Origin: JAYEMH01 sp034717985 [NCBI: Candidatus Ratteibacteria bacterium]
GTDB lineage: Bacteria > CAZDME01 > JAYEMH01
Direction of reading: 5' to 3'
Length of the DNA stretch: 20,984 bases
NCBI GenBank assembly: GCA_034717985.1
Contig: JAYEMH010000048.1
Coordinates: forward strand, 1-20,984
Shown: positions 1-6,080 of the stretch, piece after piece
How positions within the stretch are numbered: position 1 is the stretch's first letter
How the letters are laid out: each line of letters opens with the position of its first letter
Position numbers and translations under genes: made by a program
The notes under the pieces: model-generated
The model's input: only the letters and a program-made list of their open reading frames with translations
Told to the model about the DNA's origin: nothing
Databases searched by the model: none

Positions 1-2
1 GC

Positions 3-92
3 GGATTATCTGAGATAAGGATATGGCACAACAATAAACTTACGGGTATCCAAAGAGCTAAAACTAAGGACTTAAAGCTTGTGCACTTTTAA
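3..92 (+). CDS. C-terminal fragment of a probable transposase (cut by window start)
   Basis: An open frame enters from the left edge and ends with TAA at 90-92. It encodes about 29 residues, including EIRIWHNNKL and the C-terminal LKLVHF. A short beta strand followed by a charged tail is what I expect at the end of DDE integrase-core transposases (IS481/IS21/IS3-like). The stop codon lies inside a 13-base motif that is repeated 22 bases downstream, as at the end of an insertion sequence. The family is inferred from a short tail only; the catalytic core lies outside the window. It could also be a fragment of another gene. Confidence 0.42.
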   Translation, partial: GLSEIRIWHNNKLTGIQRAKTKDLKLVHF

Positions 93-114
93 TTCTTAAA
101 CTGTGCACTTTTAA
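80..114. repeat. Two direct copies of TGTGCACTTTTAA, probable insertion-sequence end
   Basis: TGTGCACTTTTAA occurs at 80-92 and again at 102-114, a spacing of 22 bases or about two helical turns. The first copy encodes the VHF-stop end of the upstream frame. Repeated transposase-binding motifs near a terminus are known from families such as IS21. I see no matching copy elsewhere in the window, so the other end should lie to the left. Confidence 0.5.
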
Positions 115-138
115 AATTTAGCTAACAACTTTTTACAC

Positions 139-184
139 AAAAAAAACGCCCTTGCCGTTAACCAACTGTTTCCACGACAAGGGC
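139..184 (-). terminator. Intrinsic terminator of the small membrane protein gene
   Basis: On the minus strand GCCCTTG and CAAGGGC (178-184 and 148-154) form a 7-pair stem, extendable by two more pairs past one mismatch. It is followed within two bases by a run of eight T on the minus strand (positions 146-139). It sits about 20 bases after the stop codon of the gene ending at 206. Confidence 0.8.
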
Positions 185-205
185 AAAAGTTATTTGCTTA
201 AATAT

Positions 206-430
206 TTATGCTTTGGGAGCCTCTTCTTTTGCCGGCTCTTCTTTTTTCTGCCCGGCAGATTCTTTTACCTCATTAATTCCCCCGACTAAAGCTACCAACC
301 CGCCAATTATAAAAATCGCCGGGACAGTGGCCATCAAAGCTTTTACAAAAAGCGGCCACCAGGCAAGCAATAGGATAACACCTGCCACGGAAAACACCAA
401 CCCACCGATAATACTTAAAAACTTTCCCAT
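206..430 (-). CDS. Small two-helix membrane protein, hypothetical
   Basis: This 74-residue protein has two hydrophobic segments (about residues 4-24 and 32-52) separated by a short WWPLF stretch. A strongly charged, Lys/Glu/Ala-rich tail (EVKESAGQKKEEPAKEEAPKA region) follows. The expected topology is an inner-membrane hairpin with the tail on one face. I recognise no family and no catalytic residues. The start is well supported: GGGAGG lies about 9 bases upstream of the ATG at 430. The gene is monocistronic, with its own near-consensus promoter (466-494) and its own terminator (139-184), which suggests substantial and independent expression. Similar short proteins with Ala/Lys/Glu tails are common in environmental genomes. 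The function is unknown. Confidence 0.82.
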   Translation of the reverse strand: MGKFLSIIGGLVFSVAGVILLLAWWPLFVKALMATVPAIFIIGGLVALVGGINEVKESAGQKKEEPAKEEAPKA

Positions 431-465
431 TTTTCACACCTCCCTAATCTGTACATATTCGTCTA

Positions 466-494
466 ATTTTATCACAGCGAAAATAGTTTGTCAA
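466..494 (-). promoter_or_regulatory. Sigma70-type promoter of the small membrane protein gene
   Basis: On the minus strand TTGACA (494-489) is a perfect -35 box, followed after exactly 17 bases by TAAAAT (471-466), a five-of-six -10 box. Transcription should start near 459 and give a leader of about 30 bases that contains the GGGAGG ribosome-binding site. Confidence 0.85.
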
Positions 495-515
495 TCCCTA
501 TTTAGGAGGCCTCTG

Positions 516-555
516 AAAAAAAGCCTCAGAGACCTCTGGTTTTTTCAGAAATCTC
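516..555 (-). terminator. Hairpin plus T-run overlapping the end of the acyl-CoA synthetase gene
   Basis: On the minus strand GAGATTTCTG (555-546) can pair with CAGAGGTCTC (538-529), a 10-pair stem with two G-T wobbles and a 7-base loop. The stop TGA (528-526) and then seven T (522-516) follow. The last nine codons of the gene therefore form the terminator stem. A competing stem, 506-516 with 526-536, is followed by TTTTTT on the plus strand, so the region may stop transcription from both sides. Confidence 0.55.
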
Positions 556-2076
556 ATTTAGTTCTAATTTCAGGACTCTTTTAGCGATTTTCCCCGTGGC
601 TGTCTTGGGTAGAGCCTCTTTAAAAATTACCTGCCGGGGAATTTTATAAGGCGCCAATTGCTGCCGGGTGAAACTGATAATCTCCTTTTCTGTTATCTTT
701 TCATCCGGCTTCAAAACCACCACCGCCACCGCTATCTCCCCTCGTCGTTCCTCTTTTACGCCGATAACCGCCGCCTCGCTAATTTGCGGAATACGATAGA
801 GAACATTTTCCACCTCGCGGGGATAAATATTCAGGCCATGATGAATGATTAAATCCTTTTTGCGGTCAACGATATAGATATATCCCTCTTCATCAATCCG
901 GGCGATATCTCCCGTCGAAAGCCAGCCTTCTTTTAAATTATGCCTGGTTTCTTCCGGGCGATTCAGGTATCCCTTCATCACGTTTGGCCCTTTGACAATT
1001 AATTCGCCAATTTGGTTGGCCGGTAAGGTCTTGCCCGATTGATCGACAACTTTTACCTGTATCCCTGGAAGCGGTAAACCGACTGAGCCGGCTTTTCTTT
1101 TCTTATCCCGCGGATTAACCGAAACTACCGGAGAAGCCTCAGTCAGGCCGTATCCCTCTAAAAGCGGAAATTTGAATTTTTTATTGAAAGCCTCTAACAC
1201 ATCTACCGGAAGTTTATCGGCTCCGGAGATGGCCAGCTTAATCGGAATTAAAAAAGAAAAAAAAGGCAATCTGAAAAACCAGGGCAATTTCAAATCCGCC
1301 AAAATCTGAAACAGGGAAGGAACACCTACCAGAATATTCACCCGGCGGCGAATTATTCCTTTAATCACTTCGCCAAAGGGCCGCATTTTGGCAAAAACAA
1401 CAATCTTTCCCCCGGTAAAAAGAGGCATTAGAACCGAGGTGGTAAAACTAAAAGAATGAAACATCGGGAGAAAACAGAGAAAACAATTCCCGCTCCTTAG
1501 ATTAACGGCTTGACTGCAGGAGCGGACATTAGCGATTAAATTATGATGGCTGAGCATCGCCCCTTTGGGATGACCGGTGGTTCCCGAGGTATAGAGAATT
1601 ACCGCTACAGCGTCAATATCCAAAACCGGCCACTTACTTGGTACGGTCTTTTGAAATTGAGAAAAAGAAAGAAAATCCCCGCCTTCTCCGTCTGCGAGAA
1701 TTACCTGATGGAGACAGTCAAGCCTTAAGCGTAAAACTGAAATTTTATCCTTATGGGAAAGCTCCGAGATAAGCATCACCGCCCGGCAGTCCTCTAAAAT
1801 AAACCTTATCTCATCAACCTGCAAAAAGTTATTAATGGGAATAACTACTCCACCGGCTTTTAAAACGGCAAAATAGCTGATTGCAAATTCAGGCGAATTT
1901 TGAAGAAGCAGACCCACTTTTTCCTGCGGCTTTAATCCCAGCGATATCAAGTTGGAGCTGACCCGGAGGATTTCTTCTATTAATTTTTGATAGGTAATTT
2001 TGCGCTCTCCCAGTACAATCGCCGTCCGGCGAGGATATTTATAAGCGGTATCTTCAAGAATCTTCACTAAACTCAT
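526..2076 (-). CDS. Long-chain acyl-CoA synthetase / AMP-dependent ligase
   Basis: This ANL-superfamily adenylating enzyme of 516 residues would activate a fatty or other carboxylic acid with ATP and load it onto CoA in the cytoplasm. From the chosen ATG, the signatures are YTSGTTGHPKG near 162-172 (phosphate-binding loop), GYGLTEASP near 308-316, STGD near 387-390, VDRKKDLI near 403-410, and KTATGKIAKRV with the catalytic Lys near 496. I chose the ATG at 2076, one base after the stop of the upstream gene, with GGGTGG just upstream. A GTG at 2085 would add three residues and overlap that gene. The chain length specificity cannot be read. The last nine residues (EISEKTRGL) are encoded by a hairpin element. 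It is probably the last gene of the tyrS-nnrE cluster. Confidence 0.93.
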   Translation of the reverse strand: MSLVKILEDTAYKYPRRTAIVLGERKITYQKLIEEILRVSSNLISLGLKPQEKVGLLLQNSPEFAISYFAVLKAGGVVIPINNFLQVDEIRFILEDCRAVMLISELSHKDKISVLRLRLDCLHQVILADGEGGDFLSFSQFQKTVPSKWPVLDIDAVAVILYTSGTTGHPKGAMLSHHNLIANVRSCSQAVNLRSGNCFLCFLPMFHSFSFTTSVLMPLFTGGKIVVFAKMRPFGEVIKGIIRRRVNILVGVPSLFQILADLKLPWFFRLPFFSFLIPIKLAISGADKLPVDVLEAFNKKFKFPLLEGYGLTEASPVVSVNPRDKKRKAGSVGLPLPGIQVKVVDQSGKTLPANQIGELIVKGPNVMKGYLNRPEETRHNLKEGWLSTGDIARIDEEGYIYIVDRKKDLIIHHGLNIYPREVENVLYRIPQISEAAVIGVKEERRGEIAVAVVVLKPDEKITEKEIISFTRQQLAPYKIPRQVIFKEALPKTATGKIAKRVLKLELNEISEKTRGL

Positions 2077-2077
2077 T

Positions 2078-2764
2078 TTAACCACCCGCCCTTCTAAAAG
2101 CGATCCCCAAATCAGCTATTTTAACCTCGCCCAGGTAATCCCTGGCCGCCGGGTTAAGAAAACCTTTTTTGGCCGCCGCCATGGTTATCGTCTCTCCTGC
2201 CTTAACGGCCAGAGGAAAAACCTCCCCGGTATTTCCATCCATCCCGCTGGGAATATCCACGGCAATTACCGGGCGCCCGGCTTGATTTATAGCTTTAATT
2301 ACGGCTAAAAGATTCCCTTTAATCGGTTTCTTGAATCCGGTGCCCAGAAGCGCATCAATTATTAAATCATAATCCTTCAGATTCTTTAAAACTTTCTGCC
2401 GGACAGATTGGTTTTCCAACCGGTGGCAGCTTATTTTAAGATTCGTTAAAATCCCAAAATTAGTCCGGGCTTCATTTTTTAAATACGCTTCCGGAGAGAG
2501 AAGAAATATATCGGTTTTTATTCCCCGGTTGCGTAAATAGCGCCCGGCGACAAATCCATCGCCTCCGTTGTTTCCCGAGCCGGCAAAAATAGCCACCCGG
2601 GCTTTTTCCCCCGGGGGAAGAATCCCACCGGCGGCCAGGGCAACTGCCCGCCCGGCATTTTCCATTAAAACCAAAGGAGACAATCCCATCTTAACTGCCC
2701 AGCGGTCAAAGGCCTGCATTTCCTCAACGCTTACGGCCGTCTCCCGGTCCCAGCAGATAGTCAT
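2078..2764 (-). CDS. nnrE: NAD(P)H-hydrate epimerase (YjeF N-terminal domain)
   Basis: The 228-residue Rossmann-like protein would interconvert the R and S forms of damaged NAD(P)H hydrates as part of metabolite repair. Visible signatures, numbered from the chosen ATG, are MENAGRA near 34-40, GSGNNGGDG near 63-71, LIIDALLGTG near 134-143 and VDIPSGMDGNTGE soon after. In many bacteria the epimerase is fused to an ADP/ATP-dependent dehydratase (NnrD). Here only the epimerase domain is present, so the dehydratase should lie elsewhere. The ATG at 2764 leaves a 40-base gap after tyrS. A longer frame starting at a TTG (2842) would overlap tyrS by 38 bases and add an unusual Arg-rich stretch, so I rejected it. 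The gene is followed within one base by the acyl-CoA synthetase start. Confidence 0.92.
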   Translation of the reverse strand: MTICWDRETAVSVEEMQAFDRWAVKMGLSPLVLMENAGRAVALAAGGILPPGEKARVAIFAGSGNNGGDGFVAGRYLRNRGIKTDIFLLSPEAYLKNEARTNFGILTNLKISCHRLENQSVRQKVLKNLKDYDLIIDALLGTGFKKPIKGNLLAVIKAINQAGRPVIAVDIPSGMDGNTGEVFPLAVKAGETITMAAAKKGFLNPAARDYLGEVKIADLGIAFRRAGG

Positions 2765-2804
2765 TTCTTCATTTCCTTTTTCATAAAACCTCGGCCGGCG
2801 AATT

Positions 2805-4055
2805 TTATTGAGCTGAAATCTTTCTAAAAATATGTTTACCAACTTTAATTACGTGGTCCCGGGAAAGATCAAGGTGATAATCAATAGTTTTAATTACTTC
2901 CTCATCAATCTTTATACCACCCTGAGTGATTAAGGCGCGGGCTTTCTTCCCGCTGGAAACCAGACCGGTCTGAGTAAGAAACCTGACCAACCAGACACTA
3001 TTTCCCTTTATCTCTTTCTTTAATGAAGCGGGAAGCTTTTTTATAACCTTAACCCTGCTCGGAAGACTCTTGTCCACATAGATTCTTTTGAATTCCTGGG
3101 CAGCTTCTTCTACTTCCTCTTCGGGATAAAAGGTTCCGACAATTTCTACGGCCAGACGCTCCTTGGCCTCTCGGGGATGCAGGGTTCCTTTAGAAATCTC
3201 CCTCTTAACTTTCTTGATAATCGGCGGCTCGATATCAGTTAACAGTTCAAAATATTTAATCATCAATGAATCAGGAATGGACATAATTTTTCCATACATC
3301 GCCTCGGCCGGCTCATCTATGCCAATATAATTCCCATACGATTTACTCATTTTTCTTACCCCGTCAGTTCCCTCAAGAAGCGGTAAAGTGAGAACCACCT
3401 GGGGTGGCTGATTAAATTCCCGCTGAAGTTCCCGGCCGACTAACAAATTAAACTTCTGGTCAACCCCGCCAATCTCCACGTCAGCCTGAAGCTCCACGGA
3501 ATCGTATCCCTGCAGAAGGGGATAGAGAAATTCGCGAATAGTAATCGGCTTTTTATCCTTATAGCGTTTAAAGAAATCGTCCCGTTCTAACATCCGCGCC
3601 ACCGTGTAATGAGAGCTAAGTCTCAGGAAATCGCTGATATCCATCTTTCCTAACCAGCGGCTGTTAAAAATCACCTCTGTTTTATCCGGGTTGAGCACTT
3701 TGAATATCTGCTTCTGGTAGGTAGCGGCGTTCTTTTTTATCTCCTCGGGAGATAGATTCGGACGGGTTTCGGTCTTGCCGCTGGGGTCGCCGATCAAGGC
3801 GGTAAAATCGCCGATAATAAAAATAACCCGGTGACCTAAATCCTGGAATTGCCTGAGCTTGCGTAAAATAACCAGATGCCCCAGATGCAAATCGGCAGCG
3901 GTGGGGTCAGCTCCGAATTTTATCTTCAGGTTTTTTTTCTGCCGTTCTGCTTCCCGGAGCTTGCTTTTTAATTCCTTTTCCGGAATTAGTTCGGCCGCCC
4001 CTCTTTTTATCAGTGTCAGTTGATTATCAACTCTGTTACCCTTTTTGTTATCCAT
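2805..4055 (-). CDS. tyrS: Tyrosine-tRNA ligase
   Basis: This class I aminoacyl-tRNA synthetase of 416 residues charges tRNA-Tyr in the cytoplasm. The first ATP-binding signature is HLGH at about 57-60, inside GADPTAADLHLGH; the second is KMSKS at about 235-239. Tyrosine-pocket segments such as LQGYDSVELQADVEIGGVDQ lie between them. The C-terminal 65 residues look like an S4 RNA-binding domain (KKARALITQGGIKI). I chose the ATG at 4055 because AGGAG lies 7 bases upstream. The longer frame to 4118 would add 21 unconserved residues. The gene leads a leftward cluster with nnrE and the acyl-CoA synthetase gene. I found no T-box leader in the short upstream gap. Confidence 0.96.
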   Translation of the reverse strand: MDNKKGNRVDNQLTLIKRGAAELIPEKELKSKLREAERQKKNLKIKFGADPTAADLHLGHLVILRKLRQFQDLGHRVIFIIGDFTALIGDPSGKTETRPNLSPEEIKKNAATYQKQIFKVLNPDKTEVIFNSRWLGKMDISDFLRLSSHYTVARMLERDDFFKRYKDKKPITIREFLYPLLQGYDSVELQADVEIGGVDQKFNLLVGRELQREFNQPPQVVLTLPLLEGTDGVRKMSKSYGNYIGIDEPAEAMYGKIMSIPDSLMIKYFELLTDIEPPIIKKVKREISKGTLHPREAKERLAVEIVGTFYPEEEVEEAAQEFKRIYVDKSLPSRVKVIKKLPASLKKEIKGNSVWLVRFLTQTGLVSSGKKARALITQGGIKIDEEVIKTIDYHLDLSRDHVIKVGKHIFRKISAQ

Positions 4056-4129
4056 TTTAATCTCCTGAAAAACCGAATACTTTTTAAAATGCGGTATAAT
4101 ATAAAAAGAAAATAACACAATCTTTGAAA

Positions 4130-4834
4130 TTAAGCAAGAGAAAAGGGGACAACAAAAGGATGTTCAATCTTAAACTTTATATGTCCTAATTCATGGCTAA
4201 TGGTTCTTTTCGATTCTACCATGGACAATCGTCTGTTTATCTGTATTTTCGCCTTATTGATTTTTATGTCCCCAAAGACTTGCCCTCGCCGAGTAGGAGA
4301 TAATTTTATCAATTCTGTCTTGATATCCACTTGCTCTATGCCAAGCTGTTTCTTTCTTCTTTCAACAAAAGCCTCAAGTTCTTTCTGCTTTAATTCGCTT
4401 TCAGCTTCTTCCGTTTGAAATTTTCGCCTTTTCCTTTCTTCAAATCTATTTATCTTTTCTAATAATTCAGGTTCTATTTGAGCAGATTCCTTACCTTTAA
4501 TCCCTCCCGAGGACTCAAAACTGTCCAGCCGAGAAAGTCTTGCCTCTGGATATTCCTGCAATTCTTTCTCTAATTCCCCAGCCACCCATTCTTTACGGAC
4601 AGCCGTGGCACGCAAAGAAGAATCGGGTTCTGAAGGAAACGCCCAGGCTAATTCTCTAAACACAGTAGTCATCAGAAATGCTGCTATAACAACCAAAGCC
4701 GTTGCCTTCAGGAGCAGTTTATTCCGTATATCGTATATCGTATTTCGCCTTCTGGAATTTCGAAGAAATTCCGAGGACTGAGTCCCGGAAAATTTTCGAT
4801 TTTCTCGGGGTATATCGCGTTTTATTTTTTCCAT
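4130..4834 (-). CDS. Secreted or membrane-anchored protein with HELGH motif, C-terminally short
   Basis: This 234-residue protein is of unknown function. Residues about 1-42 are Arg/Lys-rich, followed by a hydrophobic segment (LLLKATALVVIAAFLMTTVF) and a possible signal-peptidase site after AWA. Residues about 75-165 are charged and probably helical or coiled-coil. Near the C-terminus lies TISHELGHIKF, an HExxH zinc-metallopeptidase motif in a setting reminiscent of ImmA/IrrE (M78) domains. Only about 15 residues follow HELGH, so a downstream third metal ligand is missing or must be supplied by one of the last residues. This may be a truncated or degenerate enzyme. I chose the ATG at 4834, with GGTAGG 7 bases upstream, over the ATG at 4849, which has none. 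Part of the N-terminal coding region consists of palindromes (4754-4809). Confidence 0.7.
   Translation of the reverse strand: MEKIKRDIPRENRKFSGTQSSEFLRNSRRRNTIYDIRNKLLLKATALVVIAAFLMTTVFRELAWAFPSEPDSSLRATAVRKEWVAGELEKELQEYPEARLSRLDSFESSGGIKGKESAQIEPELLEKINRFEERKRRKFQTEEAESELKQKELEAFVERRKKQLGIEQVDIKTELIKLSPTRRGQVFGDIKINKAKIQINRRLSMVESKRTISHELGHIKFKIEHPFVVPFSLA
4754..4809. repeat. Three consecutive palindromes inside a coding region
   Basis: GGAATTTC-GAA-GAAATTCC lies at 4754-4772. CCG-A-GGACT-G-AGTCC-CGG lies at 4771-4788. CCCG-GAAAAT-TTTCG-ATTTTC-T-CGGG lies at 4784-4809. Together they cover 56 bases with almost no unpaired gaps. They encode part of the pre-signal region of the HELGH protein (residues roughly 9-27). 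This looks like an inserted REP-like hairpin cluster, not ordinary coding sequence. Confidence 0.6.
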
Positions 4835-4944
4835 ATACAGCCTACCCATAAATCAGTGTAATCTACGCTTTTTAATCCATCTGTGGTTATTTTTATTTCT
4901 TTTTTCTTTCCCTTTTTTCCTTATTTTTTTGTTTTTCTATTAGA

Positions 4945-4964
4945 GGGACGGGCGGGCCCGTCCC
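4945..4964. repeat. REP-like hairpin GGGACGGGC / GCCCGTCCC
   Basis: A perfect 9-base inverted repeat with a 2-base centre, very GC-rich in an otherwise AT-rich spacer, followed by a T-run at 4972-4977. On the plus strand it could act as a terminator, but no plus-strand gene precedes it. It more likely belongs to a dispersed palindrome family. Confidence 0.55.
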
Positions 4965-5065
4965 CTACATATTTTTTGATTCTTTTTAAATCCTGTAAAT
5001 CCTGTCAGAAAAATAAACAGGCTGAATCACCTATTTCTAGGCAACTCAGCCATCCTTTTAAATTC

Positions 5066-5087
5066 ACCCTTCGACTACGCTCAGGGT
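5066..5087. repeat. Short dispersed palindrome ACCCT-TCGACTACGCTC-AGGGT
   Basis: ACCCT at 5066-5070 pairs with AGGGT at 5083-5087 around the core TTCGACTACGCTCAGGG. I remember very similar motifs recurring in intergenic DNA of many environmental bacteria, but I have not searched for it. Only one copy is present in the window. Confidence 0.45.
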
Positions 5088-5118
5088 TGCTTTCAGCAAG
5101 GACCTGTAGTTTTGCTTT

Positions 5119-5142
5119 CCCTGCACCCAACGTGGTGCAGGG
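5119..5142. repeat. Perfect hairpin CCCTGCACC / GGTGCAGGG
   Basis: A 9-base perfect inverted repeat with loop CAACGT. No T-run follows on either strand, so an intrinsic terminator is unlikely. It lies about 200 bases upstream of the PIN-domain gene. Confidence 0.55.
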
Positions 5143-5224
5143 CGTCCCTATGTTACCATAAGTTAGCCTTTATCTAGAGTTATAGTAAGTATAGCATATA
5201 AGAGTTAGCAAAAGCAAAAAAATC

Positions 5225-5253
5225 TTGTTATCAATTTCTATTTGTGGTATTAT
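5225..5253 (+). promoter_or_regulatory. Candidate promoter of the PIN-domain/partner pair
   Basis: TTGTTA (5225-5230) and TATTAT (5248-5253) are spaced by exactly 17 bases. The -10 box matches five of six positions and the -35 box four of six. It would give a leader of about 60 bases before the TTG start at 5321. A second AT-rich -10-like hexamer (TATAAA, 5263-5268) lies just downstream. Confidence 0.45.
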
Positions 5254-5320
5254 CAAAATTGCTATAAAATGCATCTCTGGCACAATGGCGAAAATAAAAA
5301 ATTGAAGGGAGTGAAGTGTC

Positions 5321-5791
5321 TTGAAAAAGATAAAATATTATCTTGATACAACCATATTTAATTTTGTGTTTGAGAAAGAAGATTTAGAGAAAAAGAAACT
5401 TACTGAAAAACTTTTTAAGGATTTGCCGTCAATCGCTGAAGGCATCTATATTTCAGATGAAGTGGTAAGAGAAATAAGCAGAGCACCAGAGTCAAAAAGA
5501 CTTCAACTGGAGTACTTATTAAAGAAAACTGCCCCCTTTTTGCTTAGGATAAACTCTGAAATAGAAAAATTAGCAAATTCTTATATCAAAGAAGGAATAA
5601 TCCCTGAAAAATATCGAGGGGATGCACTTCATATAGCTGCCGCGGTAGTTAATGGGATAGAGGTAATTATTAGTTGGAATTTTGAACACATCGTAAAATT
5701 AAAAACACGGGTTATGGTTAATGGTTTAAATAAACTACTGGGGTATTCTGGAATCGAAATATGTTCTCCAGAGGAGGTGACAGAAATATGA
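5321..5791 (+). CDS. PIN-domain protein, probable VapC-like ribonuclease toxin
   Basis: The 156-residue protein has the layout of PIN-domain endoribonucleases. YYLDTTIF carries Asp9; ISDEVVREIS carries acidic Glu47 and Glu51; GDALHIAAA carries Asp101; and the final strand ends in SWNFEHIV, with Asn120 where many VapC proteins have Asp. Family knowledge says these acidic residues bind Mg2+ or Mn2+ and cut RNA. The start is TTG at 5321, with AAGGGAG about 10 bases upstream. The gene overlaps the next small gene by 4 bases (ATGA), which implies translational coupling. The order is toxin first, the reverse of classical vapBC. Its AT-rich composition differs from the operon to its right and suggests transfer. 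RNA target and toxicity are not shown. Confidence 0.82.
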   Translation: MKKIKYYLDTTIFNFVFEKEDLEKKKLTEKLFKDLPSIAEGIYISDEVVREISRAPESKRLQLEYLLKKTAPFLLRINSEIEKLANSYIKEGIIPEKYRGDALHIAAAVVNGIEVIISWNFEHIVKLKTRVMVNGLNKLLGYSGIEICSPEEVTEI

Positions 5792-5961
5792 AAAGCTTAG
5801 ATGAAATCCACAAGATAATGGAGAAAATTTATAATGAAGAAAGAAAGTTAAGTTCTGTTCAAAGAGTAAAAAAGATCAGAGAAGAATCTGAGAAATTCTT
5901 GAAAGAGCGAAAAATATATTTAAGATGTGTTTCTCCAAAAGAAACGAAATATGTAGCTTGA
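5788..5961 (+). CDS. Small partner of the PIN protein, probable antitoxin
   Basis: This 57-residue protein is rich in Lys and Glu and predicted mostly helical (IHKIMEKIYNEERKL, then VKKIREESEKFLKERKIYL). I recall short proteins of this pattern next to this PIN subfamily, usually annotated as hypothetical, but there is no recognisable DNA-binding fold such as AbrB or RHH in the sequence. The ATG at 5788 overlaps the toxin stop codon and has GGAGGTGA 8 bases upstream, a strong site inside the toxin gene. This start is preferred over an in-frame ATG at 5761 that would overlap the toxin more deeply. The antitoxin role is inferred from position and size only. Confidence 0.72.
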   Translation: MKSLDEIHKIMEKIYNEERKLSSVQRVKKIREESEKFLKERKIYLRCVSPKETKYVA

Positions 5962-6080
5962 TACTCTTAATCTTCCCGATAATCCCCAACAGCATCTTCA
6001 TCATACCAACAGGTAGGATAAGATAATAATAACAATTGCCAATGAAAATTCAGCGCTTTCCAATTATTGAATAAAACAAT

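Larger units (their letters stand above)
4835..5224. other. Gene-free spacer rich in short repeats and hairpins
   Basis: No convincing gene lies between the divergent starts at 4834 and 5321; the plus-strand frame from 4883 to 5161 is low-complexity and has no recognisable product. The spacer holds a T-rich tract (about 4890-4935), a tandem AAATCCTGT pair at 4988-5005, and the hairpins at 4945-4964, 5066-5087 and 5119-5142. The segment near 4852-4880 (GTGTAATCTACG, CATCTGTGG) resembles the AATCTGTGTAATC motif found at 20493-20505. Confidence 0.6.

Noticed and set aside
213-584. 123-residue plus-strand open frame opposite the small membrane protein
   Set aside because: The minus-strand gene has a promoter, ribosome-binding site and terminator; the plus frame has none and crosses hairpins.
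2765-2842. N-terminal extension of nnrE from a TTG start
   Set aside because: It would overlap tyrS by 38 bases, lacks a ribosome-binding site and adds residues not typical of the family.
4095-4100. Perfect TATAAT on the plus strand
   Set aside because: No plus-strand gene follows and no -35 box is suitably spaced; the gap is between two minus-strand genes.
4883-5161. 92-residue plus-strand open frame in the repeat-rich spacer
   Set aside because: Begins in a T-rich tract giving a run of Phe and continues through three hairpin repeats; no ribosome-binding site.
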